Below are positions 41,567 through 51,804 of a DNA stretch of 64,000 nt, one piece after another. A program made the position numbers and the translations under genes. Origin of the DNA: CBDAPI01 sp965248635 (lineage in GTDB: Bacteria > Acidobacteriota > UBA6911 > RPQK01 > CBDAPI01); contig OZ252114.1 in NCBI GenBank assembly GCA_965248635.1, positions 124,001-188,000 on the forward strand. The letters run 5' to 3'. Positions within the stretch are counted from its first letter, which is position 1, and every line of letters starts with the position of its first letter. Below the pieces are notes generated by a model, which was not told the DNA's origin, did no database searches, and saw nothing but the letters and a program-made list of their open reading frames with translations.

Positions 41567-42457
41567 GTGAAACGCACTGCCCAGGTAGTCATTGTTGGAT
41601 GCGCACTTCTGATGGCGCTTTTCGGGCGGAACACAGTGGTTCACGCCGCCGCTTTTCAATCCGAGAACATTCCCGGGGCTCCGGCAGTGACGTCTCCAGG
41701 ACAGCCAAAAGCGACTCTGCGCTTTGAGAATAATCAGCAAATCATCGAGTTTTTGCGTAGCGCGCGGGTTGTCTCTCAAGAGCGAGTCGGCGTGGGAGTG
41801 AACGGGATCGCAAAGGTTCTCCTGAAAAGAGATGGGGTGCAAATGCATGCGGCATTTCGCGATGTTCGCGTCGAAGAGACCAGGGAATTGCCGAGCGGCA
41901 CGCAAGTGGAATTTCGCGACAATTGTATCTTTGAGTGTGCGGCCTACGAGTTGAGTCGACTACTCGGCTTGAACAATGTTCCGCCGGTCGTCGAGCGTGA
42001 AATCGGCGGTGTGAAAGGGACACTGCAGATGTGGATTGAGGGAACCATAACGGAGGAGGAAAGAAAGAAAAAGAATCTTCCCCTTCAGGACGAATTGCAT
42101 CTGAACCGCCAGTGGGAGGTGATGAGGATCTTCGATAATCTGATCTATAACGAGGATCGAAATTCGAACAATATCCTCTACGATCGCAACGGTAAGTTGT
42201 GGATGATTGATCACACTCGTTCCTTCACAAAATATGCGGAGTTGCCTTATCCGAGCGCCATCCAATCTTGTGAGCGAACGCTGTGGGAGAAATTGCAGAG
42301 GCTAGACCCGGCAGTCGCAAAGATGAGACTGGAAAAGTATCTGCGCGCCTCCCAGATCGACGCACTCATCGAACGGAAACGGGAACTGGTCGGGCATATC
42401 CAGGAGATGATTGCCGAAAAGGGAGAAGACTTCGTACTTTTCACCTCGAAGTTCTAG
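41567..42457 (+). CDS. Secreted HipA/PI-kinase-like (Fam20C-like) protein
   Basis: About 296 residues from GTG 41567, chosen because GGAAGGGGAG lies just before it and a signal peptide follows (TAQVVIVGCALLMALFGRN..VVHAAA). The C-terminal half has the atypical kinase pattern FDNLIYNEDRNSNNIL (catalytic loop-like) and GKLWMIDHTRSF (metal-binding DFG-like). It may phosphorylate or AMPylate substrates outside the cytoplasm; activity is inferred from fold motifs only. Earlier in-frame starts reach into the HtrA-like gene. Confidence 0.65.
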   Translation: MKRTAQVVIVGCALLMALFGRNTVVHAAAFQSENIPGAPAVTSPGQPKATLRFENNQQIIEFLRSARVVSQERVGVGVNGIAKVLLKRDGVQMHAAFRDVRVEETRELPSGTQVEFRDNCIFECAAYELSRLLGLNNVPPVVEREIGGVKGTLQMWIEGTITEEERKKKNLPLQDELHLNRQWEVMRIFDNLIYNEDRNSNNILYDRNGKLWMIDHTRSFTKYAELPYPSAIQSCERTLWEKLQRLDPAVAKMRLEKYLRASQIDALIERKRELVGHIQEMIAEKGEDFVLFTSKF

Positions 42458-42498
42458 GGAAGAATAGAGGCTGTGCGAGGAGGGAGACACGGTGGTGT

Positions 42499-43358
42499 TC
42501 AGCTCTCCCAACTCAACTGCTGGTTTGCGAAATCGAAATAAACTCGCTTGAATTTGAGCCCGACGGGCCCCAGCACACCATCCGTTTCCTGGCGAATCTT
42601 TGGCCTCGGGTATCCCGGCCTCATGTAAAAGATAGAGTGGGGAGCTTTTTCCATTCGCCCGGACCCAGGCGGGCACCGCGCAACCATGTCTGCCGCTGGA
42701 TCGAAGCTCCTCCTCCAAACCCCATCTCCCTCCGTAGGTTCACCACCGGTCCGCTCAGCCGGGTCTTGGTTTTGTCCCCGTCCAGGACCAGTGTTGAGAC
42801 CCCCGTATCAACGACGACCTGAAGAGTTTCTCCAGCCGTGTCCAACTCGACAATGACAATGCCGGCAAAAAAACGACAAGGAATGGTCGTTCGGAAGTGT
42901 TCTCGGGTTGCGAATCGAATGGTCTTGCGAGCGTAATCGATGGTCAGATTGTGCCTCTGCAGCACGTCCATACCAACGATGCCATCAAATTTCGACCAGG
43001 GACCGGGCAGTTCGGTGACAAAACAGACCATAGTGGTCAGGATCGGCCCCATCCGCACCTTTTGCAAGATCACCCTTTGACTGCTTTGAGTTTTGCCGAA
43101 GGCACGCACCGGAGTCGATCGAGAGTATTTCTTCAGTCCTAGTTTCTTGACGATCCGTTTGGAGACGACGCTGTGGGTGGCTCCCGTGTCGATGACCAAA
43201 CGGAGCTTGGGCAGGCCCTGTGCCGAGGCCTTCACGACGATCAGGTGCCCTACCAGCTGAAAGGGAATCTCCTGCTCTCTCAGCTCCTCTGCACAGAGTG
43301 TCGGTAAGTTGAAAGGGAAGATGGTTACGAAAACGAAAACGGAAATGAGCTTTTTCAT
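42499..43358 (-). pseudogene. Retropepsin-like aspartic protease with signal peptide, C-terminal frameshift
   Basis: The main frame (43358-42621, 245 residues) starts with a signal peptide and has two pepsin-like halves: LRLVIDTGATHSVVS (first catalytic Asp) and LQVVVDTGVSTLVLDG (second). It stops at LPTLSFT. The family's end (QETDGVLGPVGLKF, RVYFDFANQQLSW) continues in the -1 frame to 42499, joined at TCTTTTAC near 42624. Only the tail is affected, so the protein may be functional, or the shift may be an error. Confidence 0.75.
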
Positions 43359-43478
43359 GGCATTGACCTCCTGGGACCGGGTTTTTGTGGTCCTCAGTGG
43401 GGAAGGCGGAAAGGGAGGTCAAAAACTGGAAGCCATGGGAAAATACCGTTGGCTGGCGGGAAGAGGAGACGGGTGCGG

Positions 43479-43487
43479 TGCTATAAT
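43479..43487 (+). promoter_or_regulatory. Extended -10 for the ECF sigma factor gene
   Basis: TGCTATAAT, a perfect extended -10. No -35 match is evident, as is usual for this class. It lies 44 bases before the GTG start. The same TGCTATA form is seen at ligA. Confidence 0.5.
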
Positions 43488-43530
43488 CCTGGGCACTCGA
43501 AACATCACACCGCCTGTGGAGGACTTTTCC

Positions 43531-44145
43531 GTGACGACCCCCTCGACTCAGGACCTTACCCACCTGCTGCTGGCCTGGCGGGAGGGAGACGAGGAGGCGC
43601 TGGAGAAGCTGGTTCCGCTCGTGTACGAAGAGCTCCAGCGGCTGGCTCATCGATATATGGCCGGAGAGCACCGGCAGGTGACATTGCAAACCACAGCGCT
43701 GGTGAATGAGGCTTACCTGCGGCTGGTCGATTCCCAGAAAGTGCAGTGGCAGAACCGGGCTCACTTCTTCGCCGTTTCAGCCCAGTTGATGAGGCGAATC
43801 CTGGTAGATTTTGCCCGCTCACGGCGGGCCCAGAAACGGGGAGGCAGGGCCCAGAAGGTATCGCTGGATGATGCCCTGCTTGGAATGGCGGGGCGGGGAG
43901 AGGATCTGATTGCCCTGGATGAGGCCCTGCAGGCTTTGGCCGCCTTCGATCCCCGCAAGGGCCAGGTCGTGGAACTGCGCTTTTTTGGCGGGCTTAGTGT
44001 GAAGGAGACGTCCGAGGTTCTGAAGGTGTCCGAGGATACGATCCTGCGCGATTGGAGACTGGCCAGGGTCTGGCTCTTGCGTGAGCTGAGCGAGGAGAAG
44101 CCCGGTGAAGTCTGGGCGCTGGGGTCAGATCGAGCGACTCTTTGA
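43531..44145 (+). CDS. ECF sigma factor (TIGR02999-like)
   Basis: About 204 residues from GTG 43531, preceded by GGAGG at 8 bases. Sigma-2 region (LVPLVYEELQRLAHRYMAGEH then TLQTTALVNEAYLRL) and sigma-4 HTH (LRFFGGLSVKETSEVLKVSEDTI) match the group of ECF factors common in Acidobacteria and Planctomycetes that sit next to Hanks-type kinases. Phosphorylation by the neighbouring kinase is the family-level hypothesis. It overlaps that kinase gene by 41 bases. Confidence 0.9.
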   Translation: MTTPSTQDLTHLLLAWREGDEEALEKLVPLVYEELQRLAHRYMAGEHRQVTLQTTALVNEAYLRLVDSQKVQWQNRAHFFAVSAQLMRRILVDFARSRRAQKRGGRAQKVSLDDALLGMAGRGEDLIALDEALQALAAFDPRKGQVVELRFFGGLSVKETSEVLKVSEDTILRDWRLARVWLLRELSEEKPGEVWALGSDRATL

Positions 44146-46229
44146 GGCCGCGCTGGAGCTTGAAGTGGAGCAGCGGGTGGCTTTTCTGAGGGAAGCCTGT
44201 GGGGGCGATGAGCCGCTGCGGCGAGAAGTCGAGTCTCTGCTCGCGCAGGAGCAGAAAGCCGAGGACTTCATGCAAGCGCCAGCCCTGGAGGTGGCAGCTC
44301 GGGAATTGGCCCGGGATCAGGCGGATTCGATGGTGGGGCGACAGATTGGGTCCTACCGGGTTGGTTCCCTGATCGGCGCTGGAGGTATGGGAGAAGTGTA
44401 CCTGGCCCAGGACCAGACCCTGGATCGCAAAGTGGCGCTGAAATTCCTTCCCGAAAAAATGCGCCAGGACGAGATCGCGCGCAAGCGCTTCCTACGCGAG
44501 GCCAAGTCGGCTGCCGCCCTGGATCATCCCTATATCTGCAAGATCTACGAGATCGGGGAGGCGGAGAAAGCGCCTTACATCGCGATGGAGTATGTGAGGG
44601 GGACCACTCTGGACGAGGGCTTCTCAAAGGGAACACCTCCCTTAGAGAAAGCCCTCAAGACGGCGCTTCAGATCGCCGAAGCCCTGGAAGCAGCCCACCG
44701 GAAAGGCATCGTTCATCGGGATCTGAAGCCGGCGAACATCATGCTGACCTCCGAAGGGCATGTGAAAGTGATGGACTTCGGCCTGGCCAAGCGGGTGGCG
44801 TTGGAAGATCCAGAGCAGGAGATCACGGCCTTGACCGAAGAGGGTTCCACAGTGGGGACCGTCCCTTACATGTCTCCCCAGCAGCTGGCCGGCCAACCCG
44901 TGGACACACGAACAGATATTTTCTCCTTTGGCATCCTGCTTTCTGAGATGCTGACGGGTGTTCATCCCTTTAAGAAGGCTCGGCCCATGGCGACCGCCAA
45001 CGCGATTCTGAACGAGGACCCGGCCCCCCTGTCCCAACACCGGAATGATGTCCCGCCGATTCTTCAGCACACCGTGACGAAAATGCTGGCCAAGGATGCA
45101 GGCAGGCGCTACCAACTGGTTCACGAGGTGCACACCGACTTGGTCGGGGTGATCCGGGGACTGGCAGACCCTGCCCTGCCTCGTTCGACGTCGGTCCTGA
45201 AGCCTGAACCCAGCCAGAAAAGCATCGCCCTGCTCTGGACAGTCATGCTGGGCGTATGTGCAATGATAGTGGGAGCCACGGCAGTCTGGTACTTCAAGCC
45301 AGCGGCGACTCCGGTCCTGGACGCTGTGCTCTTCCGCTGGGAGATCCCGCTCCCGGAGGGAGAGAGACTGGGGTCTGAGTATCGTCGAGGAGTGGCCCTC
45401 TCCCCGGATGGTACGCAAGTGGCCTTCGTCTCGGGAAGCGAGCCCCAATCCGTGAGGATGCCGAAGACGAGAATCTATCTGCATCATCTGGATCAGTGGC
45501 AGTCCCGGCCCATCCCGGGCACGGAGGACGTCACGCAGCCCTTTTTCTCTCCGGATGGGAACTGGTTGGGTTTCGTAACGCAGCGGGAAGAACTCAAGAA
45601 GGTGAATCTTTCGGGGGCTGAGCCGGTGGAACTCTGCCAGTGTCAGGCTAGCTTCGGAGCCAGCTGGGGACCGGATGACAGGATCATTTTCGCTGCGGAT
45701 CTTTGTCCACTCGCTGGGGACCGGGGAGCGAAAGCTGCTCCTCGAGGGAGGCTCGGACGCCCACTACGTGCCCACCGGCCATCTCGTCTTTGCCCGGGAA
45801 GGCCGGCTGCTGGCAGTTCCTTTCGATCTGGGGCGGCTGGAAGTCACGGGGCCCGAAGTTCCGGTAATAGAAGGGATCAACCATTCCATTTACACCGGCA
45901 ACTCACTTTGGGAAACCGGAGTGGCCCAGTTCAGCTTCTCTACAACGGGAACGCTTGTCTACGTGGCAGGATCGGTTAATCCGGAGCGGAAGCTTACTCC
46001 TGTCTGGGTCGACCGGAAGGGGCGGGAGGAACCGCTGCGGGTGGAACCGAGAAGCTATCTCTCGGGCCGTGTTTCCGCCGACGGCCGCCAGGTATTACCG
46101 GATGAGCCTCTTCTGGGGGCGGTCAATGAAGAGTTTTTTGCCACCCGCATACGGCTCGTCCAGAACTGGTTCCAGGAACTCGAGCGCCTGACCCCGACGG
46201 GGGGTGACTTCCCGGATACCACAAAGTAG
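44105..46229 (+). pseudogene. Ser/Thr protein kinase with PD40/TolB propeller, two internal deletions
   Basis: The kinase domain (about residues 75-340) is intact: GAGGMGEVYLAQD, VALKFLPE (Lys), IVHRDLKPANIML, VMDFGLAKR. A membrane helix follows (LLWTVMLGVCAMIVGATAVWYF). Compared with the paralogue at 53.7 kb, the propeller has lost about 180 bp near 45695, which shifts the frame, and about 710 bp near 46095, which keeps it. The first frame therefore ends at 45979 with nonsense. The kinase may still be made as a shorter protein. GTG start at 44105 overlaps the ECF sigma gene, consistent with co-expression. Confidence 0.8.
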
Positions 46230-46296
46230 GAGGACCTTCCATGGTCCGATCAGAACCCGCTCCTACGCTTTGTCGGTGCGCCAGAGACAATAGAGA

Positions 46297-46321
46297 AACG
46301 GCAGCGCGCAAGCCTGCCGTT
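46297..46321. terminator. Hairpin between convergent kinase and GWxTD genes
   Basis: AACGGCAG (46297-46304)/CTGCCGTT (46314-46321), 9-base loop. No long T-run; possible bidirectional terminator. Confidence 0.35.
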
Positions 46322-46390
46322 ATCGCCGGATGTGCCCAATGGTGGACTCACGTCCTACCGTTCTGAAAGAAATCGTGTCAGGGCCGCAGT

Positions 46391-48022
46391 TCATCGCACT
46401 TCGAAAGGTTCCCGGACGACGATCGACTCTTCCTTCAGCCGGTCCGAGACCTTACACACCAGATCATAGCGGCCCGGCTCCAATTCGCCGAGCTGGACCA
46501 GACGGGCAATATAAAGCCGATCGGATGACCAACCCAGACCACTTCGCATGGCTCGGTACGCAGCGGGCTCCTCACCCCGTCGCGTCAAGGCATAGGAGAC
46601 CTGAACCGCGGGCACCCCGAAGGACTGATCCACTTCAAAGTTGTAGATCTCGAAGTAAAAACCCAGAGATCCTCCTCGATCGAAGACCCCACCCGCCTCG
46701 GGCCTGATCTTGAACGGACCCAGCACGAACGGCTCACTGGCCTCCGCATCGGTTGGCTCAATCGCGCTGCTTAGTACCACCGAACTGGTGCTTAGATTCT
46801 CGACTGGCTGAGCGGGGACATGGATGGCCAGGGCACTGGTTCCGGTCCGGCCACTGACCGTGTCCCGGATGATCAGGTCCAGCTTGTAGCGGCCGGGCTT
46901 CAAAATAACCTTGCGCTGATACCCCGCTGTCCGATCCCGTATCCCCGTCACCTCGGAGCGCTGGTGGTGGGCCTGGATGTCATCGTCGAACTCGAGGACG
47001 ACTCTCTTGCTGAGGGTTCGGATCAAACCGTAGATCTGAAGGGTACTCCGCAAACCTCCGGCTAAGGGCTCGAAGGCAAGCTTCGAGTTGTCCAGGACCA
47101 CGGTCAGAGCCACCAGCGAATCGTGGGCATCAATGCGAACGAAACTGGTCAAAGCGTCGAACGGAAGTTCTCCGAAGGTGATTGCCGTACTGACCATTTC
47201 TTTCAGATCGTCATAGCGGATGGCAGGGGCATTGCCGATCTTGAGCAAGAGTTCCTGCTTCTGAAAGGGATGATCTTTGGCCCGTTCGACGATTCCCGCA
47301 TGTTCCAGTAACCCCTGGCTGCGGCGCCCCAGCACACGGTCAGGAGACTTCCGCCCTCCGAAGTTGGGATCCACCATCTCCCGAAACGTCAGTCCCATTC
47401 CTGGCACGTGTAGAAACTCGTCTTTTTCCCGGGGGTCCAGCGTGAGGCGGTAAAGATTGGAGGCGCTGGGGTCCACGAACTCCAGCTCGATGTCCGATCC
47501 CACGCCCTCAATGTGTCGATACTCCCAGATTTCAAAGGGGAAGGTCGAAGTGGATCCACCGCCCTCGTGCGCTTTTCGCTGGTACCAGCCTCCAGCTGGG
47601 TGGCTCTCCTTGCGGTCGGGCGGTCCGAACAGGATGTAAATCCTCCCACGATCGGTCTTCCATCCCGGGATCCCCGCGTGAAAATGGTCGTTAGCGTACT
47701 GGATCCGGCGGTAGTGCTCGATCTTGAATCCATTCTCCGCGGAAGCGAGATCCGAGTCGCGGCGCAGCCAGAATTGTTCAATGAATCGGTCCCGTTCTTC
47801 GCTGGTAGTCAAATTGCGGAAAACCTCTCGCTCGTCCGAGGAGATGATGTAGGTAACGTCCTCTTGCAGCCACTTCCTGTAGTAGTCGACGGACTCCGCC
47901 TTCTGTTGCCGGTCGCTCTTGCGAGTTGGCTCTTGAGCAGGGGATCCTCCCTGGGCTAGAAGGGAGTGAAAAGAGAGGAGCATCCCCAGAAGCAGGACGC
48001 CGGTGCCTTGCTGATCCTTCAA
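46391..48022 (-). CDS. GWxTD-domain secreted protein
   Basis: 543 residues with an N-terminal signal peptide (GVLLLGMLLSFHSLLAQG). The GWxTD domain is clear: YYRKWLQEDVTYIISSDERE, IEQFWLRRDSD, then PGWKTDRGRIYILFGPPD and EIWEYRH. A beta-rich C-terminal half follows. The domain is typical of Acidobacteriota and relatives; function is unknown. It lies 12 bases downstream of the TonB-receptor gene on the same strand, so the two are probably one operon. Confidence 0.9.
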   Translation of the reverse strand: MKDQQGTGVLLLGMLLSFHSLLAQGGSPAQEPTRKSDRQQKAESVDYYRKWLQEDVTYIISSDEREVFRNLTTSEERDRFIEQFWLRRDSDLASAENGFKIEHYRRIQYANDHFHAGIPGWKTDRGRIYILFGPPDRKESHPAGGWYQRKAHEGGGSTSTFPFEIWEYRHIEGVGSDIELEFVDPSASNLYRLTLDPREKDEFLHVPGMGLTFREMVDPNFGGRKSPDRVLGRRSQGLLEHAGIVERAKDHPFQKQELLLKIGNAPAIRYDDLKEMVSTAITFGELPFDALTSFVRIDAHDSLVALTVVLDNSKLAFEPLAGGLRSTLQIYGLIRTLSKRVVLEFDDDIQAHHQRSEVTGIRDRTAGYQRKVILKPGRYKLDLIIRDTVSGRTGTSALAIHVPAQPVENLSTSSVVLSSAIEPTDAEASEPFVLGPFKIRPEAGGVFDRGGSLGFYFEIYNFEVDQSFGVPAVQVSYALTRRGEEPAAYRAMRSGLGWSSDRLYIARLVQLGELEPGRYDLVCKVSDRLKEESIVVREPFEVR

Positions 48023-48034
48023 AATGGCAGCTCC

Positions 48035-51000
48035 TCAGAATATGAACTTCAGCGCCACCTGCACGATTCGTGGCGGGTGGGAGGCAGCCAACCTGCCAAA
48101 CGTTGCCGCCGCGAAGTTGAGATCGCCAGACCTAAAGCGGGTGTTGTTGGTCAGGTTGAAGGCCTCGACTCGAAACTGCAAGCGGCTGCTTTCCCCGGCC
48201 AGCCAGGGCGTCGTGAATTCCTTGAAGACGCTTCCATCAAGGGCCCAAAAGGCGACGCTGGGGAAGAAGCGCTCGGCTGTGAGTCCTGCACTTCCAGCTA
48301 CCGGATGTTCAAAAAGGCCCTTTTCCTCTTCGGTTAAAAAAACAATGTCGTCTCCCCGAATCACCTTGCTCGTGATGCCCGGGTCGGCGCCATTGAAGGT
48401 CACTGTGCCGGGGTCTCCGGTGGTCAAGGTATGGCGGCCGCCACTGAAGATCGTGTCCTTCAGTCCGGAGGAGTAAGTGACAATACCGTTCATCTGCCAA
48501 CCTCCCAGAACTCCCTCCAGGAAACGATTCGAAAAGCTTCCCCAGCGGCGGCCCCGCCCGAAGGGCAGCTCGTAAATGGCATTGGCATTGAAGACGTGCT
48601 GGGTGTCCAGGAAAGAGTTGGTCTTGTCCAGTCCAAAATCTGCGTTGTCGCGAAAGTGGTTTTGCTCTGTCTGACTTCCGTCAAAGTCGGTCAGGTTTCT
48701 ACTGAAGGTGTAATTGGCCTGAAACTGCAGCCCGGCACTGAATCGGCGCCGAACCTTCGAGCTTGAGTGCGTGATAGGTCGAGTGCGAGTTTCGTCCCAG
48801 CAACCAGGCATCCCGGAACTGGGGATTAGCTCGAAAGAAATTCAGGGGAAGACCGGGTGCCTGCAGATAACCTCGAAAGGCCCGAGCTCCGTCGATGAAG
48901 TCAGCTACCCCGGCCACTTCACCCCGAGAAATAGCGGCGAGTTGGGAGTCTCGGTCGGAAGGGACCATAACATTCCAGATCTGCCCGAAGACCCCCGTGT
49001 CTTCTCCCATCAGGGGATCTCCGCTGGTGGCCAGGTTTCGCTGGGCGGCGAAAAACGCGTTCAGGTAGCCGTTTTCCCGGACGATGATCTGATTCAGATT
49101 GGCGGCTCGCGGTAAGCCAACGCCGTGGTTGCCGACGTAAGCCGCTTCCAGGAGCGTGTTGCGCATGATCTCGCGCTGGATGCGCAGCGACCAGCTCTGC
49201 ACATATGGAGTGGTGTAACTGTCGTCCCAGACCGTCACCGTGCCCGTTCGATCAAAGGCTTTGGGTCCGAAGGGAACTCCGGGATCGACCGTGTCGACGA
49301 GTTCAAAGGCCCGATCGAGCTTGTCTCCGGCCCCACCGAAGACAACCACCAGGGCCGAAGCGCCTGGATTGAAGAAGTCTTGAGCTATCGTGTTGACCAT
49401 CTGGGTCCGATCGTAGGAAATACGATAATTGCCGGCGATACTGCATTTCCCGGCTCCGGTCGGGTCGAAGGTGAAGCCCAGATTGGGGGCCAAGTTGTTC
49501 CAGTCGGTGTGGTAAAGCTCCCGACCCGCCTCCGGCAGCAAACCAATGGTGGTCTCACCCGGCCCGGAAATCCCATGGATACATGGGACACAGGCCTGGC
49601 CACCCGATACTGGATAGGAGAAAATCCCCTGACCATCGAAAACCGAGGGGAGGACCTCGTAGCGGGTACCCAGCTGGAGCGTGAGCCGGTCACTGACCTT
49701 CCAGGTGTCCTGGAAAAAGAAGCTGTACTCTCGAGACCTCCAGCGGCGAAACCTGGTTTCCAGCGGTACGAAGGCGTCTCCCTCGGGTGTGATCTGCTGG
49801 AAGGTCTGCAGGTAACGACCCAGGGATCCGGTGACGTCATTGGTCAACTGTTGAGCTCGAGCACGGTCGACACCGGAGAGTCCCGGAAGGTCGGGGATAC
49901 TGGCCGGGTTGAAGGCGTTATTCGTCTCTGCCACGGGGAGATAGAAGTCACCGCCAAAGCTGTTATTCAAACGATGGATACGGATGTCTACCCCGCCTTT
50001 GAAGGTGTGATCTCCTCGAATCCAGGTCAGGTTGTCGTTGATGGTGAGTGTGGCTGTAGGCCCGGCCTGGGGCAGATAGATGTTGCGGTTGGCGGTGAAG
50101 CCTCTGCTGAGCGGGCCCAGCCCGTTGAAATTGAGCAGTGGAAAATTCGTGAACCGCGTCTCATCGCCGTTCGTGAATCGCCACTTGTGAGAGGTTCCAC
50201 CCAGCCTCAACTCGTTCAGAAGGCTGGGCCTAAAGGTGGAAGTCAGGTTGACGATCACCGCCGGGAATCTTTGCCGACTGACGAAGACCGGGGATCCCAG
50301 GATGTGCCGGGGGGTGGAGTCGTCCCATTCGCTGTTGGCCGCCGAGACCGCCAGCCGATGTGCGTCACTGAAAATGTAATCTCCTTTGACCACGAAGCGC
50401 CATTGCCTGAGAGGATCATCTGAGCTGAAGCGGTAGCCGGCGGTGTTGAAACCATCGCCCGTGTCGGTCGTGTTGGGAGAAGGCAGCAGGGAAGCGAAGC
50501 TGCTCCAAAAGGGACTCATGCCGGTTCGAGTCGGGTCGATGGTGGTGAGATCGATCTCCTGGATCTCACCCGTATTCGTATTCCGGTACTGGAAGATGCC
50601 CCTCTCTTTTATGCGGTCTGTATAGACCTCGTTCAGAATGGTCGCGTCCTGCGTCTCGTCAATCTTCTCGTAGGTAAAGTGGAAGAACACCTTGTTCCTG
50701 ATGACAGGCCCGCCCACCGCAAAGCCGTACTGGTGTCGCAGGAAAAACGGCCGCTCGATGCCGTCCTTGTTTCGGAAGAAGTCATTGGCATTGAGTGCTC
50801 CGTTGCGATGGAAGTAAAAGACGCTTCCGTGGAAGTCGTTGGTTCCGGATTTATAGAGCATTTGAACCTGGGCGCCCGACCCCAGACCATGCTCAGCCGA
50901 GGCGCTGGAAGTGACCACCCGATACTCTGCCAAGGCTTCATTGATAACAGGGGCTGCCGAGAATATTGCCCCCAAGGGGAAAGCAGGCTGATTTGCCGAG

Positions 51001-51572
51001 ATGCCCTCAATCTGGACATTGTTATTGCCTTGCCTCAGGCCGTCGGCCCGTCCAACGTTGAAGAATCGATTGGTGCCTGCCTGAAGGTAGAAAAGGAACA
51101 TGGGGTTACGGTCGACCAGAGGCAGGTCGCTGATTTTTTGCTCATTGACCACACCTCCAAGCGACTGCGAAACCCGATCGACCGTGGGGGCAGCGGCGGT
51201 GACGGTGATTTGCTGTTCGATCGTGCCTGTTTCCAGCACCAGGTCCAGCGTCAGCGTGTCTCCCACTTCTAGCTTGATATCCGGGCGCGTGTATCGCTTG
51301 AAACCGTCCAGTTCGGCACCCAGTGTGTAGAAGGAGGGTCTGATGCTGACAAAGAGATATCCCCCTCGATCGTTTGTGATCACCTCGTGGGTCAGGTTCG
51401 TGCCCTGGTCAGTGAGAGTCACGACCACCCCGGGTACAACGGCTCCGGTCTGGTCTTTGACCACGCCGTCCACCCGGGCAGTGGCAGCCTGGCCCCGAAG
51501 ATCAGGCGTCGTGAGTGCAAGAAAAGACATCGAGATGGCCAGGACGACCGCGCTAAACGCTTTCCAATGCAC
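48035..51572 (-). pseudogene. TonB-dependent receptor (Oar-like) with N-terminal carboxypeptidase-like domain, frameshifted near the 3' end
   Basis: GTG start at 51572 behind GAAGGGAG. Signal peptide, then a carboxypeptidase-regulatory-like domain (VDGVVKDQTGAVVPGVVVTL), plug domain (ISDLPLVDRNPMFLFYLQAGTN) and a beta-barrel. The main frame of 957 residues ends at 48699, but the last 240 barrel residues (RRRFSAGLQFQANYTFSRN to a terminal aromatic VALKFIF) continue in another frame from about 48755 to 48035. A single extra base in GAAGGTTCGG explains the shift. The C-terminal Phe signature is intact after correction, so an assembly error is a serious alternative. Such receptors import large substrates through the outer membrane. 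Confidence 0.85.
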
Positions 51573-51737
51573 GGCAATTCTCCCTTCGGGAAAACGGTGG
51601 CAGCTTGTACATAGGCTAGGCTAAGGGCTGGCGCAAAAACAAAATCACAGTACTCAGGGCATCAATACCACCCGTAGCTTCCCGATGTTTCCCGCTCATT
51701 TCTCATTAAACTTCGTTAAGTTAAGCAGTTACGACGG

Positions 51738-51766
51738 TTGTAAGGAGTGGGAATAGTTGGTATAAT
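51738..51766 (+). promoter_or_regulatory. Promoter at the left end of the ISAzo13 element
   Basis: TTGTAA (51738-51743), 17-base spacer, TATAAT (51761-51766) with TGG before it. The -35 straddles the inferred IS edge at 51741, so its strength may depend on the flanking DNA. Confidence 0.5.
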
Positions 51767-51804
51767 TACCCCTTGTGTGATACGTAGAGGGGAAACTATA
51801 CCAA

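Noticed and set aside
42302..42718. 138-residue minus-strand frame
   Set aside because: Overlaps the kinase-fold gene and the aspartic protease tail in a third frame; no family pattern.
49125..50423. 432-residue plus-strand frame
   Set aside because: Antisense shadow of the TonB receptor, whose domains are unmistakable.
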